This document shows positions 9,685-17,013 of a DNA stretch of 35,595 nt, in pieces. The translations under genes and the position numbers were made by a program. The DNA is taken from assembly GCA_030038235.1 (NCBI GenBank), contig JASHPE010000089.1, forward strand, positions 1-35,595, in the 5' to 3' direction. Position 1 is the first letter of the stretch; each line of letters opens with the position of its first letter. The stretch is from Terriglobia bacterium (lineage in GTDB: Bacteria > Acidobacteriota > Terriglobia > UBA7540). The notes under the pieces are model-generated. The model saw only the letters and a program-made list of their open reading frames with translations. It did not search any database and was not told the origin of the DNA.

Positions 9685-9724
9685 TCATAAACGAGGCATA
9701 AACGTTCCCTAAATACTCTCTAAA
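9685..9724 (-). promoter_or_regulatory. Putative KdpE operator upstream of the kdp transporter operon
   Basis: On the minus strand TTTA occurs at 9724-9721, 9713-9710, 9702-9699 and 9691-9688: four direct repeats spaced exactly 11 bp apart. The site lies between the kdpE stop and the small membrane ORF, about 95 bases before its ATG. A twin array precedes the distal porin at nearly the same distance from the start codon. Tandem TTTAxx direct repeats at one helical turn fit a DNA-bound OmpR/KdpE-family dimer pair. No clear -10 element could be assigned downstream. Confidence 0.7.
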
Positions 9725-9758
9725 CGCCAAGACGCTCGCGCTCCCAGGTACACATCAC

Positions 9759-10466
9759 TTAACCGGCCTCGGGCAGGTGAAACCGGTAGCCGGCCCACGG
9801 TTCGGTCAGCAGATAGCGCGGCTTGGCGGGGTTGGGCTCGATTTTCTTGCGCAGCCGGTTGATGAATACGCGCAGATACTCATGCTCGTCTCCGTAATCC
9901 GGTCCCCAGACGGCCTGTAGAAGCTCCCGGTGGCTCAAGACTTTGTTGGGATGGCCAACCAGGAAGGAAAGCAGATCCATTTCCTTCGAGGTGAGGCGCA
10001 CCGGCGTGCCCCGGACCGTGACCTGGCGGGCCTCGAAGTCGATCTCGACATTGTCGAACGCCACCCGGCGCTGACCCGGCTCCGAGGAGAGCGGCGTGCG
10101 GCGCAGCGCGGCCCGAATCCGCGCCAGCAGCTCCGGAGTGCTGTAAGGCTTGGTGACGTAATCATCCGCTCCCGCGTCCAGTGCCTCCACCTTGTCGCGC
10201 TCCGCGCCCCGGATGGTCAGCATGATCACAGCCAGGTCCGGCCCCGGACGCGCCGCACGGATGGCGCGGCAGACTTCCAGGCCGTCCATGCCGGGCATGT
10301 TCATGTCGAGCAGCACCAGGTCGTAGTGCCCGGAGCGGAGCTTCTCAAGCGCCTGATCGCCGCTGCGCGCCTCATCCATCTCGTAGCCGTTGGCCACCAG
10401 TGTAGTCCTCATCACGCGGCGGATCTGAGGCTGATCGTCCACCACGAGGATGCGTCCGGCGCTCAC
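9759..10466 (-). CDS. kdpE: OmpR-family response regulator KdpE
   Basis: KdpE (235 aa) is the DNA-binding partner of the KdpD kinase and activates kdp transcription when K+ is limiting. The receiver domain (about 1-120) has the acidic pair D10/D11, the phosphorylated Asp at about 54 in LLDMNMPGMDG, and Lys106 in TKPY. The C-terminal winged helix (about 135-232) has the OmpR-type run ending in VFINRLRKKIE and a recognition helix in EHEYLRVFINRLRKK. Start is GTG at 10466, overlapping the kdpD stop by four bases (GTGA), so the pair is translationally coupled. It lies upstream of, and in the same direction as, the transporter genes, a different order from E. coli (kdpFABCDE). Confidence 0.95.
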   Translation of the reverse strand: MSAGRILVVDDQPQIRRVMRTTLVANGYEMDEARSGDQALEKLRSGHYDLVLLDMNMPGMDGLEVCRAIRAARPGPDLAVIMLTIRGAERDKVEALDAGADDYVTKPYSTPELLARIRAALRRTPLSSEPGQRRVAFDNVEIDFEARQVTVRGTPVRLTSKEMDLLSFLVGHPNKVLSHRELLQAVWGPDYGDEHEYLRVFINRLRKKIEPNPAKPRYLLTEPWAGYRFHLPEAG

Positions 10467-11962
10467 TTTGCGCTCCCTTCTTGAGCGTCAAACGGCAGCG
10501 AGAGACAGAAGTCCGACCCCTCGGACGACGTCTTGTCGAGCCACACTTCGCCGCCGTGCGCACGCGCGATCTGGCGCGCAATCGCCAGGCCCATGCCGGT
10601 TCCGTGCGTGCCCCCGGCATTCGAGCCGCGATAGAACTTGTCGAAGATCCGCGACTGCTCCGGCGCCGGCACGCCCGGGCCGTGGTCGGAGACGCAAATC
10701 ACCGCGCGTCCGTCGCGCCGTGCCGCTTGAATCGCGAGGGGCGAGCCGCGAGGCGAGTATCGCAAGGCATTGTCCAGAAGCTGGCGAACGGCCAGCACCG
10801 TCATGTCAGCGTCCACATTCACCTGGGGCAGGCCCAGCTCCACGTCCACTCTCACCTGGCGCCCTTCAACGGCGGATTCGACGGTATCGAGCGCGGCGGC
10901 CAGGATGGGAGCGAGAGGCTGGCGCGCTCGATCTAACTGGACGGCGCCGGCTTCGATGCGGGCCACGTTTACAGCCTCAGTGACCAGGCGGTTCAGGTGG
11001 TCGATATCCTCGTTGACGACCGCGATCAAGTCCTGCCGCGCCTGCGGTTCCGCGACCACGCCGGACAACAGCGCCGTGGTCGCGGCCTTCATCGAGGTCA
11101 GCGGCGTCTTGAACTCATGAGCGAGAGCGTCGAGCAGCGTCGATTTCAAATCCTGACTCTCCCGGGCTGCCTCCGCGCGATTGGCGGCTTCCTGCGCGCG
11201 CGCCTTCTCCAAGCCGATCGCGGCCAGGTTCGCCAGCGCCTGCAGCACGGTGTCGGAAGGCAGTTGGCCGCGCACCGCCAGCGCGCCGATCGGCTCGCCG
11301 CCCAGGCGGATCGACGTGACCACGGTGCCGGTGGCAGCGTCGTGAAAGAGCGTTCCCTTCAGGGCGGCCTCGCGCAATTGCTCGTCAATTTCCGGCACAT
11401 CCTCCGGCCCGGTGTGATAAATCGTCCCCGTGCTGCGCTCGAGGAAAGCAGCGGCGGAGAGGTTGAACACCTGTGCGACTTGCCGCGCGATCGCATGCGC
11501 GACGCCTTCCTCGGTGTTTGTCAGCAGCAGGGAGCGGCTGAGCGCGTAGAGCCTCTCCATGTCCTGCTGGCGTTCCAGGGCCTCGCGGGTGCGTTGTTTG
11601 GCGCGCGCACCGAGCTGACTGGCCAGGATCGACGTGGCCAGGAAGGCAAATAGCGCCGCCCAGTTCCGCGGGTCGGCTACCGTGAACGTGAGGAGCGGAG
11701 GCAGAAAGAAAAAATTGAAGCACAGGACGGCAGCAACCGACGCGGCCAGCGACTCCATCAGTCCCCAGGCGCTCGCCACGGCGAGGATCGCGACGAGATA
11801 GATGAAGCCGGCGGTGGTGGCATTCACCTTGAGCACGCGATAGGCGGCAAACGTGATCGCGGCGACGATGGCGAGCGAAGCCAGCACTTGCAGCCCGACG
11901 CGGATAAAGCTCAGGCCGGCAGGTTTGCGCAAACGTGCAGCGGTATCGGAGAAGCTTGTCAT
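10463..11962 (-). CDS. kdpD: KdpD-like sensor histidine kinase lacking the N-terminal KdpD/Usp region
   Basis: This is a membrane sensor kinase of 499 aa. Residues about 20-115 form the four-helix DUF4118 region, about 140-255 a GAF-like domain, and about 275-340 the HisKA domain with the phospho-acceptor His282 in ALAHEFKTPLTSM. The rest is the ATPase domain with N box (QLLDNALRYSPRG), G1 box (VSDHGPGVP), F box (IFDKFYRG) and G2 box (GTGMGLAIARQIARAHGG). E. coli KdpD is about 894 aa because it carries an N-terminal KdpD domain and a Usp domain implicated in K+ and cyclic-di-AMP sensing. Both are absent here and no ORF for them lies next door. It is paired with kdpE by a four-base overlap. 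The start ATG at 11962 precedes a soluble N-tail and the first membrane helix. Confidence 0.9.
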   Translation of the reverse strand: MTSFSDTAARLRKPAGLSFIRVGLQVLASLAIVAAITFAAYRVLKVNATTAGFIYLVAILAVASAWGLMESLAASVAAVLCFNFFFLPPLLTFTVADPRNWAALFAFLATSILASQLGARAKQRTREALERQQDMERLYALSRSLLLTNTEEGVAHAIARQVAQVFNLSAAAFLERSTGTIYHTGPEDVPEIDEQLREAALKGTLFHDAATGTVVTSIRLGGEPIGALAVRGQLPSDTVLQALANLAAIGLEKARAQEAANRAEAARESQDLKSTLLDALAHEFKTPLTSMKAATTALLSGVVAEPQARQDLIAVVNEDIDHLNRLVTEAVNVARIEAGAVQLDRARQPLAPILAAALDTVESAVEGRQVRVDVELGLPQVNVDADMTVLAVRQLLDNALRYSPRGSPLAIQAARRDGRAVICVSDHGPGVPAPEQSRIFDKFYRGSNAGGTHGTGMGLAIARQIARAHGGEVWLDKTSSEGSDFCLSLPFDAQEGSAK

Positions 11963-12031
11963 GGAACGAGGAAGACGGGGCGCGCCGGGGTCGGACCCGA
12001 TAATCGCACGCGATTCTTGGCTGCGCTGGTG

Positions 12032-12053
12032 GCACAGCCACTCCTGGCCGTGC
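12032..12053. repeat. Small inverted repeat between the epimerase gene and kdpD
   Basis: GCACAGCCA and TGGCCGTGC flank a four-base loop (one mismatch in nine pairs). It lies in the 140-base gap between two genes on the minus strand. There is no T-run, so it is not a standard terminator. It could slow read-through from the epimerase gene into kdpD, or be one of the dispersed repeats. Confidence 0.4.
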
Positions 12054-12102
12054 TTCCTTAGCCTGAGCTCACGATTATCATAACCCCGCCGCCCATGGAC
12101 TG

Positions 12103-13122
12103 CTACACACTGAGCTCGCGCAAGTCCAGGCGATCCTCACGCTGGAGCTTGCGGAAGATCTCGGCGGTCTCACGGACACCCTCATCGAGCGGTGTGACGG
12201 GCAGATCGGGGAAGTCTCTGCGGATGGCAATGTTCTCTACGTCGGCGGGGAGCGGCAGAGGATTGCCCTCAGCGCGTATCAGCTTGCGGGCGTCAGGGAA
12301 TTGGCGTTCGAGCGCTGCCATAATGTCTTCCATGCTGACCACGGCCCCGCGCGGGGTGTAAATGCGCGCGCCTTCGAGGCCTGATTCGGCGGCGCGAATG
12401 AAGGTGATGGCGGTGTCGCGCGCGTACTGCATGTCCGCGCGTCCGGTGAACCGGATCACGTACGAGCGTCCCGCCACGCAGGCTTTAATTGCCTTCGTGG
12501 GTCCGGACGTCAAGCCTTGATCGCGGCCCAAGCCGTAAACCGTCGAAGGCCGCAGGGCGATGCTCGAAATACCGTCGCAGGCGTAATAAACCCGCGCGGT
12601 GCCTTCGTTACACTGCTTGAAGACGCCGTAAAGTGTGGCGGGTTGCAGAGGCGCGTCGTCGGAAATGTGGTCGGCGCCGTAGAATTCTTCCGTACCGTAG
12701 ACGGCCGCCGAGCTGGCGTAGACGAGATTCCGCACCTGGTCGCGATGCCGCTTGACCGTCTCGAAGACGTTGACCGTGCCCACCACGTTCACGAGCGCCC
12801 CGAGCGGCGGATTGGCGACGCAAAAAGGCACTTGCAGCGCGGCGAGATGGATCACGTGCGTGATGCCGTTGTCCGCCACGGCGCGTTCCACGTCGTCAAG
12901 CTTGCTGACGTCTCCGCGGATGAACGAGACGCTCTGGAGCTGCTCCTCGCTGAGCAGCGCCCTCAGCCGGTGCGAGTCGGCATCGAGATCGAGGATCAAA
13001 GGCCGGTCGCCACGTTCGATCAGCACCTTCACTACCCATGAGCCGATAAATCCCTTGGCGCCGGTCACGAGGAATCGCTTCGCGCTGGTCCTGTCTTTGG
13101 TTCCGTCTGCTGTGGCTGGCAT
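12103..13122 (-). CDS. NAD(P)-dependent epimerase/dehydratase (extended SDR)
   Basis: This 339-residue protein belongs to the extended short-chain dehydrogenase family acting on nucleotide sugars. The nucleotide-binding motif is TGAKGFIGSW near the N-terminus, an acidic residue (LDLDAD) follows beta-2, and the catalytic Ser is in VYASSAAVYG. The Tyr/Lys pair is in LYGVFKQCNEG. The ATG at 13122 is chosen because AGGAGG lies three bases upstream and the Rossmann fold begins soon after. A longer in-frame start at 13341 would run through a palindromic repeat and gives a low-complexity extension. It lies 140 bases upstream of kdpD on the same strand, but nothing links its function to potassium. 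The substrate cannot be assigned. Confidence 0.88.
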   Translation of the reverse strand: MPATADGTKDRTSAKRFLVTGAKGFIGSWVVKVLIERGDRPLILDLDADSHRLRALLSEEQLQSVSFIRGDVSKLDDVERAVADNGITHVIHLAALQVPFCVANPPLGALVNVVGTVNVFETVKRHRDQVRNLVYASSAAVYGTEEFYGADHISDDAPLQPATLYGVFKQCNEGTARVYYACDGISSIALRPSTVYGLGRDQGLTSGPTKAIKACVAGRSYVIRFTGRADMQYARDTAITFIRAAESGLEGARIYTPRGAVVSMEDIMAALERQFPDARKLIRAEGNPLPLPADVENIAIRRDFPDLPVTPLDEGVRETAEIFRKLQREDRLDLRELSV

Positions 13123-13234
13123 CGTCCTCCTGACTCTGTGTGCGGCATGCGCCTTGTCACGCGGAAGGGCGCGCCCGCCATCGAATCGCACGATATCGAC
13201 GTTACAAGACGTGGGGACACAATTCAACCGGCCT

Positions 13235-13292
13235 GTAGGGGCACCCCTTGTGGGTGCCCTTAGTGACGGGCGGCCACGAGGGCAGCCCCTAC
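13235..13292. repeat. Palindromic intergenic repeat
   Basis: The segment begins GTAGGGGCACCCCTTGTGGG and ends GGGCAGCCCCTAC. The two halves are imperfect reverse complements around a short centre (TTAGTGAC). Repeats beginning GTAGGGGC...CCC are common in intergenic DNA of several environmental phyla (general knowledge). It lies between the divergently oriented epimerase gene and the phosphoesterase gene. Confidence 0.75.
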
Positions 13293-13406
13293 GCCTTCCC
13301 TCCGGGCAGCCGCAGGTCCGCAGCCTTAACGACGCGTTCATAATTCCCAGCTACAATATCGGGAGCGCCCGGCAGCCAGGTTTGAGCGCCGCAGGAGGGA
13401 AGAAAA

Positions 13407-14834
13407 ATGGCCACCAGTGGATTTGTCTTCGCCGACCCGACGGCGACGCCCGACAATTACGACACCTTCAGCCCGGGGGACGTATTCGCGGATTCCGGCA
13501 TCAACACGACGCCTGTGCCTGAGCCGATTCCGGCGCCCTGGCTCTCGCCGCCCGTGCTCTCGCTCGATCAGGTGCTCGCCGCTTCCGACGTTGCGGCGAT
13601 CGAGAGCTCGGGCAGCATCGTCTTCCATTCTGTCGGCGATACCGGTGGGGTGAAGGAGCCGTCTTACCAGTTCGCCGTCGCCGACGCTTTGTCGGCGGAC
13701 CTCACCGGCAAGACGTGGCAAAGCGGCCTGCCGGCATTCTTTTATCATCTTGGTGACGTGGTCTACTATTTCGGGCAGGAAAAGTACTACTACGATCAGT
13801 TTTACGATCCCTATCGCGATTACGCCGGGCCCATCTTCGCCATTCCCGGCAATCACGACGGCGTGCTCTACTCTGGCGAAGCCGTGCCTTATTCGCTGCA
13901 GCCTTTCTACTCGAACTTCTGCACCCAGACGCCCACGCATGCGGCCATAGCCGCAGGCGTCTCGCGCACGACGATGACCCAGCCCGGAGTCTACTTCACT
14001 CTGGACGCGCCTTTCGTGAAGATCATCGGCCTCTACTCGAACACCAGCGAAGGCTCAACGCAGGGACTGATCAGCGGCGGCGCCGCCGGAACCGCCCAGT
14101 TGACCTTCCTCGAGCAGCAGCTTGCGAACGCGCTCTCGGAGCGGAGCCAGGGCGACGTGCGCGCGCTGATCATTGCGGTTCATCACCCGCCTTTCACCGG
14201 CAGCAGCCAGCACACTCCGAATCCCGTTATGCTCACCGACATCGACAACGCCTGCACGCAGGCGGGCATCCTGCCGGATATGGTCCTTTCCGGCCACGCG
14301 CACCTCTACGAGCGCTACACGCGCGTGGTCCAGAACCACCAGATTCCGTTTGTGGTGGCGGGCATGGGCGGTTACTTCAATCTCTCGACGTTTAGCACGG
14401 ACTCGGGAGGCGCCAAGCCCACTCCGCCCGTCACGGGTACCGACGCGGACGGGAATCCGCTGACGCTCGAAGCCTACAACGATACGCAATGGGGATTTCT
14501 TCGCTTGACGGTCAGCGCCGGATCGCTCACCTGCGAGTTTCTTGCCCTGCCGGCCGGCGGCGGGTCGGCATCGGTCCAGGACAGCTTCAGCCTTGACCTG
14601 AACCAGCACGTTCTCACGAGCGGCGGCGCTGCCATCGTCGTACCGGAATCGCCTGAGTTGCCGGAAGCCAAGCCAAAGCGGCCGAAACGGAGGGCGCCAA
14701 AGGCCACAAAGCAGAGAGCCACGCCAGCGAAGGCGGTCAGGCCAAAGGCGGGGCCAACAAAAGCCGGCAAGCCGACCGTGCCGCCCAAGCGGAAGCTCGC
14801 AGCGCCCAAACGGAAGCCGCCGAAGCGGCCCTGA
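13407..14834 (+). CDS. Calcineurin-like metallophosphoesterase with a basic C-terminal tail
   Basis: A 475-residue protein of the metallophosphoesterase superfamily, nearest in pattern to the purple-acid-phosphatase-like group. Motifs in order are VGDTGG, LGDVVYYFG, PGNHDG, AVHHPPFTG and SGHAHLYERYTRVV. The first motif has GDTG where many members have DxH, and the second lacks the final Asp of GDxxD, so metal binding may be altered. Start: ATG at 13407 after AGGAGG. No signal peptide is evident, although the N-terminal 50 residues are Pro/Asp/Thr-rich. The last roughly 55 residues are almost only Lys, Arg, Pro and Ala (KPKRPKRRAPK and similar), resembling histone-H1-like tails. The substrate is unknown. 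It stands alone between repeat-bearing intergenic regions. Confidence 0.85.
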   Translation: MATSGFVFADPTATPDNYDTFSPGDVFADSGINTTPVPEPIPAPWLSPPVLSLDQVLAASDVAAIESSGSIVFHSVGDTGGVKEPSYQFAVADALSADLTGKTWQSGLPAFFYHLGDVVYYFGQEKYYYDQFYDPYRDYAGPIFAIPGNHDGVLYSGEAVPYSLQPFYSNFCTQTPTHAAIAAGVSRTTMTQPGVYFTLDAPFVKIIGLYSNTSEGSTQGLISGGAAGTAQLTFLEQQLANALSERSQGDVRALIIAVHHPPFTGSSQHTPNPVMLTDIDNACTQAGILPDMVLSGHAHLYERYTRVVQNHQIPFVVAGMGGYFNLSTFSTDSGGAKPTPPVTGTDADGNPLTLEAYNDTQWGFLRLTVSAGSLTCEFLALPAGGGSASVQDSFSLDLNQHVLTSGGAAIVVPESPELPEAKPKRPKRRAPKATKQRATPAKAVRPKAGPTKAGKPTVPPKRKLAAPKRKPPKRP

Positions 14835-14836
14835 AA

Positions 14837-15115
14837 AATGTCGATGATTGTCGGCAGATCCCGACCGCTACCGCCCCTCCTCGGGGCCTTGTTAGCAACC
14901 CCGCGGGTGGCGTCGACATCGCCGTTTATGTCGTCGCCACCACCGCGCCAGGTTCTGCCGTGCTAGACGGGAGAGCGTTCCGAACATTGTATATAGAGAA
15001 CACACCACATACCTTTACTCTTCAGCTCCCGGATGTTATCGATAGGTGTGAGTATCGAACCGCCATTTTCGCCTGCCTCCGAGTTAACAGCCCCTGCGTT
15101 CAACCACTCGTCTGA
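14837..15115 (+). other. Open reading frame remnant in the -1 frame after the phosphoesterase stop
   Basis: The frame one base back from the phosphoesterase frame is open across the end of that gene and runs on to a TGA at 15113-15115. The encoded stretch (for example GGVDIAVYVVATTAPGS) has protein-like composition and G/C-rich third positions in its first half, but no ATG start and no family I recognise. It may be a decayed gene or the end of a frameshifted extension of the phosphoesterase. From 15116 to 15757 I see no gene, only the 51-bp duplication listed separately. Confidence 0.25.
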
Positions 15116-15390
15116 GCCCGCGGCAACTCGACTCCAATCGCCGCAACGCCCAAAAATCCACCGGACCCAAAACCGCTCAAGGCAATGCTCGCTCACGATT
15201 GAACAGCTTGCACACCGGGAAAAGACCGAAGGACCTATGGCGTTTCAATCAGGCGCTGGCTCAGTGTGGTGCGCGCCAGTTGATATTCGCGCCACTCGGA
15301 TTGGGGCGGGAAGCGCAAAGATTATCAAAAACTCCGACGACCGAAGCCGGAATGTCATTTAGAATCAGTGGTCGACCGATTAAGTTACCA

Positions 15391-15492
15391 AACGAAACCA
15401 TCAGGTTACTGAAAATAAAGGGCTTAATTTCTTGCCTTGAAAACGAAGCCGTCAGGCTGCTGGAAACAAAGGACTTGAGCTTTTGCCCGGGT
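15391..15492. repeat. 51-bp imperfect tandem duplication
   Basis: Two adjacent 51-base units (15391-15441 and 15442-15492) share most positions. AACGAAACCATCAGG in the first corresponds to AACGAAGCCGTCAGG in the second, and both end in CTT(t/g)... TTGCC. The period is a multiple of three, so it would encode a 17-residue repeat (NETIRLLKIKG versus NEAVRLLETKD) if translated. No start signal or family supports a real gene here. Confidence 0.55.
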
Positions 15493-15757
15493 GCCAACGG
15501 ATTCCATGATTCTAAGCCAGTTGAGCTTCGGCGACCGCACTTCCGAGGTTTCGCCCCTCACGTTCTGGCATACCCTCGTTTCGATTGCAAGATTGCGGCG
15601 GGGCGGCTTTTCGACGTTCGGTGTTCGCTGCACAGTTGCGAACTCCGAACCCCGAATCCCGGACATCGATTACGTCTTCACGCTCCCGCGCTCCGACATC
15701 GAACCCGTATTATGATGCCGGAAGCGCGATCGTCGCGCGGGAAGCGAGGAGCCGAGA

Positions 15758-16750
15758 GTGAATCCGACCGACAAGGTTCAAATCGGCAAGACGAATCTGC
15801 AGGTGACGAGGATGGGCATGGGCGGCGCTGCGCTCGGCGGCCTGTACCGCGAAGTCGCCGACGCGGACGCCGTCGCGGCCGTCGCCGCGGCGGTCAGGCT
15901 TGGGATCAACCATTTTGACGCCGCGCCGCTGTACGGCCACGGCTTGAGCGAGCGCCGCATGGGCGAAGCGCTGCGGAACTTGCCGCGCGCGAGCTTTGTG
16001 CTATCGACCAAAGTCGGCCGCGTGCTCCTGCCCGCCAAGACGGGCGAGGTCGAAAGCTTCTGGTTCGATCATCCCGCGCCGTTCGAGCCCATGTTCGATT
16101 TCAGCTACGACGGCGTGATGTGCTCGTTCGAGGACAGCCTGAAGCGCCTCGGACTCGAACGCGTGGACATCCTCTATATCCACGATCCCGACGACCACTA
16201 CGATGAAGCGCTGCTCGGCGCCTATCCGGCGCTCGCCAGGCTGCGCAGCGATCGCGTGGTGAGCGCCATCGGCGCTGGGATGAATCAGGCCGAAATGCTG
16301 GCGCGATTCGCGCGCGAAGGCGACTTCGATTGCTTCCTGCTCGCCGGCCGCTACACGCTGATCGACCACTCGGGTCTCGCCGAGTTGATGCCGCTCTGCG
16401 TCGAGAAGAAGATCAGCATCGTGATCGGCGGACCTTACAACAGCGGGATTCTGGCGGGCGGCGCGCTTTCGGGAGCGAAGTTCGATTACAAGGCGGCGCC
16501 TCCGGAAGTCGTGGAGCGAGTGCGCAAGGTGGAAGAGGTCGCCCGGCGTCACGGCGTTCCGTTGAAAGCGGCCGCGCTGCAGTTTCCGCTCGCGCATCCG
16601 GCCGTGGCGTCGGTGATCCCCGGCGCGCGCTCAGCCGCGGAAGTGGAAGAGAACTTCCGCCTCATGAGTGTCGCGATTCCCGCCGACTTCTGGCAGGAAC
16701 TCAGGTCCGAGCAGTTCCTCCCGAAAGAAGCGCCCGTCCCGGAGTTGTAG
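15758..16750 (+). CDS. Aldo/keto reductase (aldose dehydrogenase-like)
   Basis: A 330-residue cytoplasmic oxidoreductase of the aldo/keto reductase superfamily, a TIM barrel using NAD(P)H. The catalytic tetrad is visible: Asp and Tyr in FDAAPLYGHG, Lys in LSTKVGR, His in LYIHDPDDH. The pattern MGGAALGGLY at the start, IGAGMNQ mid-protein and the C-terminal cofactor-binding run SVIPGARSAAEVEEN resemble the D-threo-aldose 1-dehydrogenase/L-fucose dehydrogenase branch. The start is GTG at 15758, eight bases after GAGGAG. The length is typical. The gene stands alone, so its substrate (L-fucose, D-arabinose, galactose or similar) is inferred only from family resemblance. Confidence 0.9.
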   Translation: MNPTDKVQIGKTNLQVTRMGMGGAALGGLYREVADADAVAAVAAAVRLGINHFDAAPLYGHGLSERRMGEALRNLPRASFVLSTKVGRVLLPAKTGEVESFWFDHPAPFEPMFDFSYDGVMCSFEDSLKRLGLERVDILYIHDPDDHYDEALLGAYPALARLRSDRVVSAIGAGMNQAEMLARFAREGDFDCFLLAGRYTLIDHSGLAELMPLCVEKKISIVIGGPYNSGILAGGALSGAKFDYKAAPPEVVERVRKVEEVARRHGVPLKAAALQFPLAHPAVASVIPGARSAAEVEENFRLMSVAIPADFWQELRSEQFLPKEAPVPEL

Positions 16751-16768
16751 CCACGGTCGGAACGCAAC

Positions 16769-16945
16769 TTGCAGTTGGTCGAAACCGTAAGGCTCGCCTT
16801 TCTGAACAAATATCTGAAGGGCCGGACGGCGCCGATGCTGGATGGCGTCAGCGTGGTCTGTGGACACGAAGCCTTCGCACTTTCGGAGGTTCAATTCGCT
16901 CCAGCCCATCGAGGTACGGCCGCAGAGTCTCCGGCACTATCCTGA
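16769..16945 (+). pseudogene. Possible C-terminal remnant of an alpha/beta-hydrolase
   Basis: A frame without a start codon reads LQLVETVRLAFLNKYLKGRT, then APMLDG, and ends at a TGA at 16943. The AFxxKYLKG...LLDG arrangement resembles the C-terminus of dienelactone-hydrolase-like proteins. Nothing upstream extends the similarity, because the aldo/keto reductase gene ends 18 bases earlier. It looks like debris joined next to another gene fragment. The resemblance is short, so the identity is tentative. Confidence 0.3.
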
Positions 16946-17013
16946 TGGTTGGGGCGCTGTCGTTCCTTCCGGCTCTGGCGCTGGGACCGACCGTAGAGCG
17001 TCTACTTCACTGA
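16933..17013 (+). pseudogene. Remnant of the 3' end of a second kdpA
   Basis: The last 26 codons before a TGA at 17011-17013 read GTILMVGALSFLPALALG, then PTVERLLH. This is the conserved C-terminus of KdpA (GALTxxPALxLGPxVEHxLx). It matches the intact KdpA of this window at about 15 of 26 residues, so it came from a different kdpA lineage and is not a recent local copy. Similarity stops abruptly at its 5' side, where unrelated debris begins. The TGA overlaps the ATG of the next gene (TGATG). It is not functional by itself. Confidence 0.7.

Noticed and set aside
15199-15918. 239-codon open frame on the plus strand
   Set aside because: It overlaps the well-supported aldo/keto reductase in another frame, and its last part is Arg-rich shadow sequence. 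Only the 51-bp duplication was kept.
16842-17012. N-terminal extension of the MetA-like outer-membrane protein
   Set aside because: It runs through hydrolase and kdpA debris, and the signal peptide starts at 17013.
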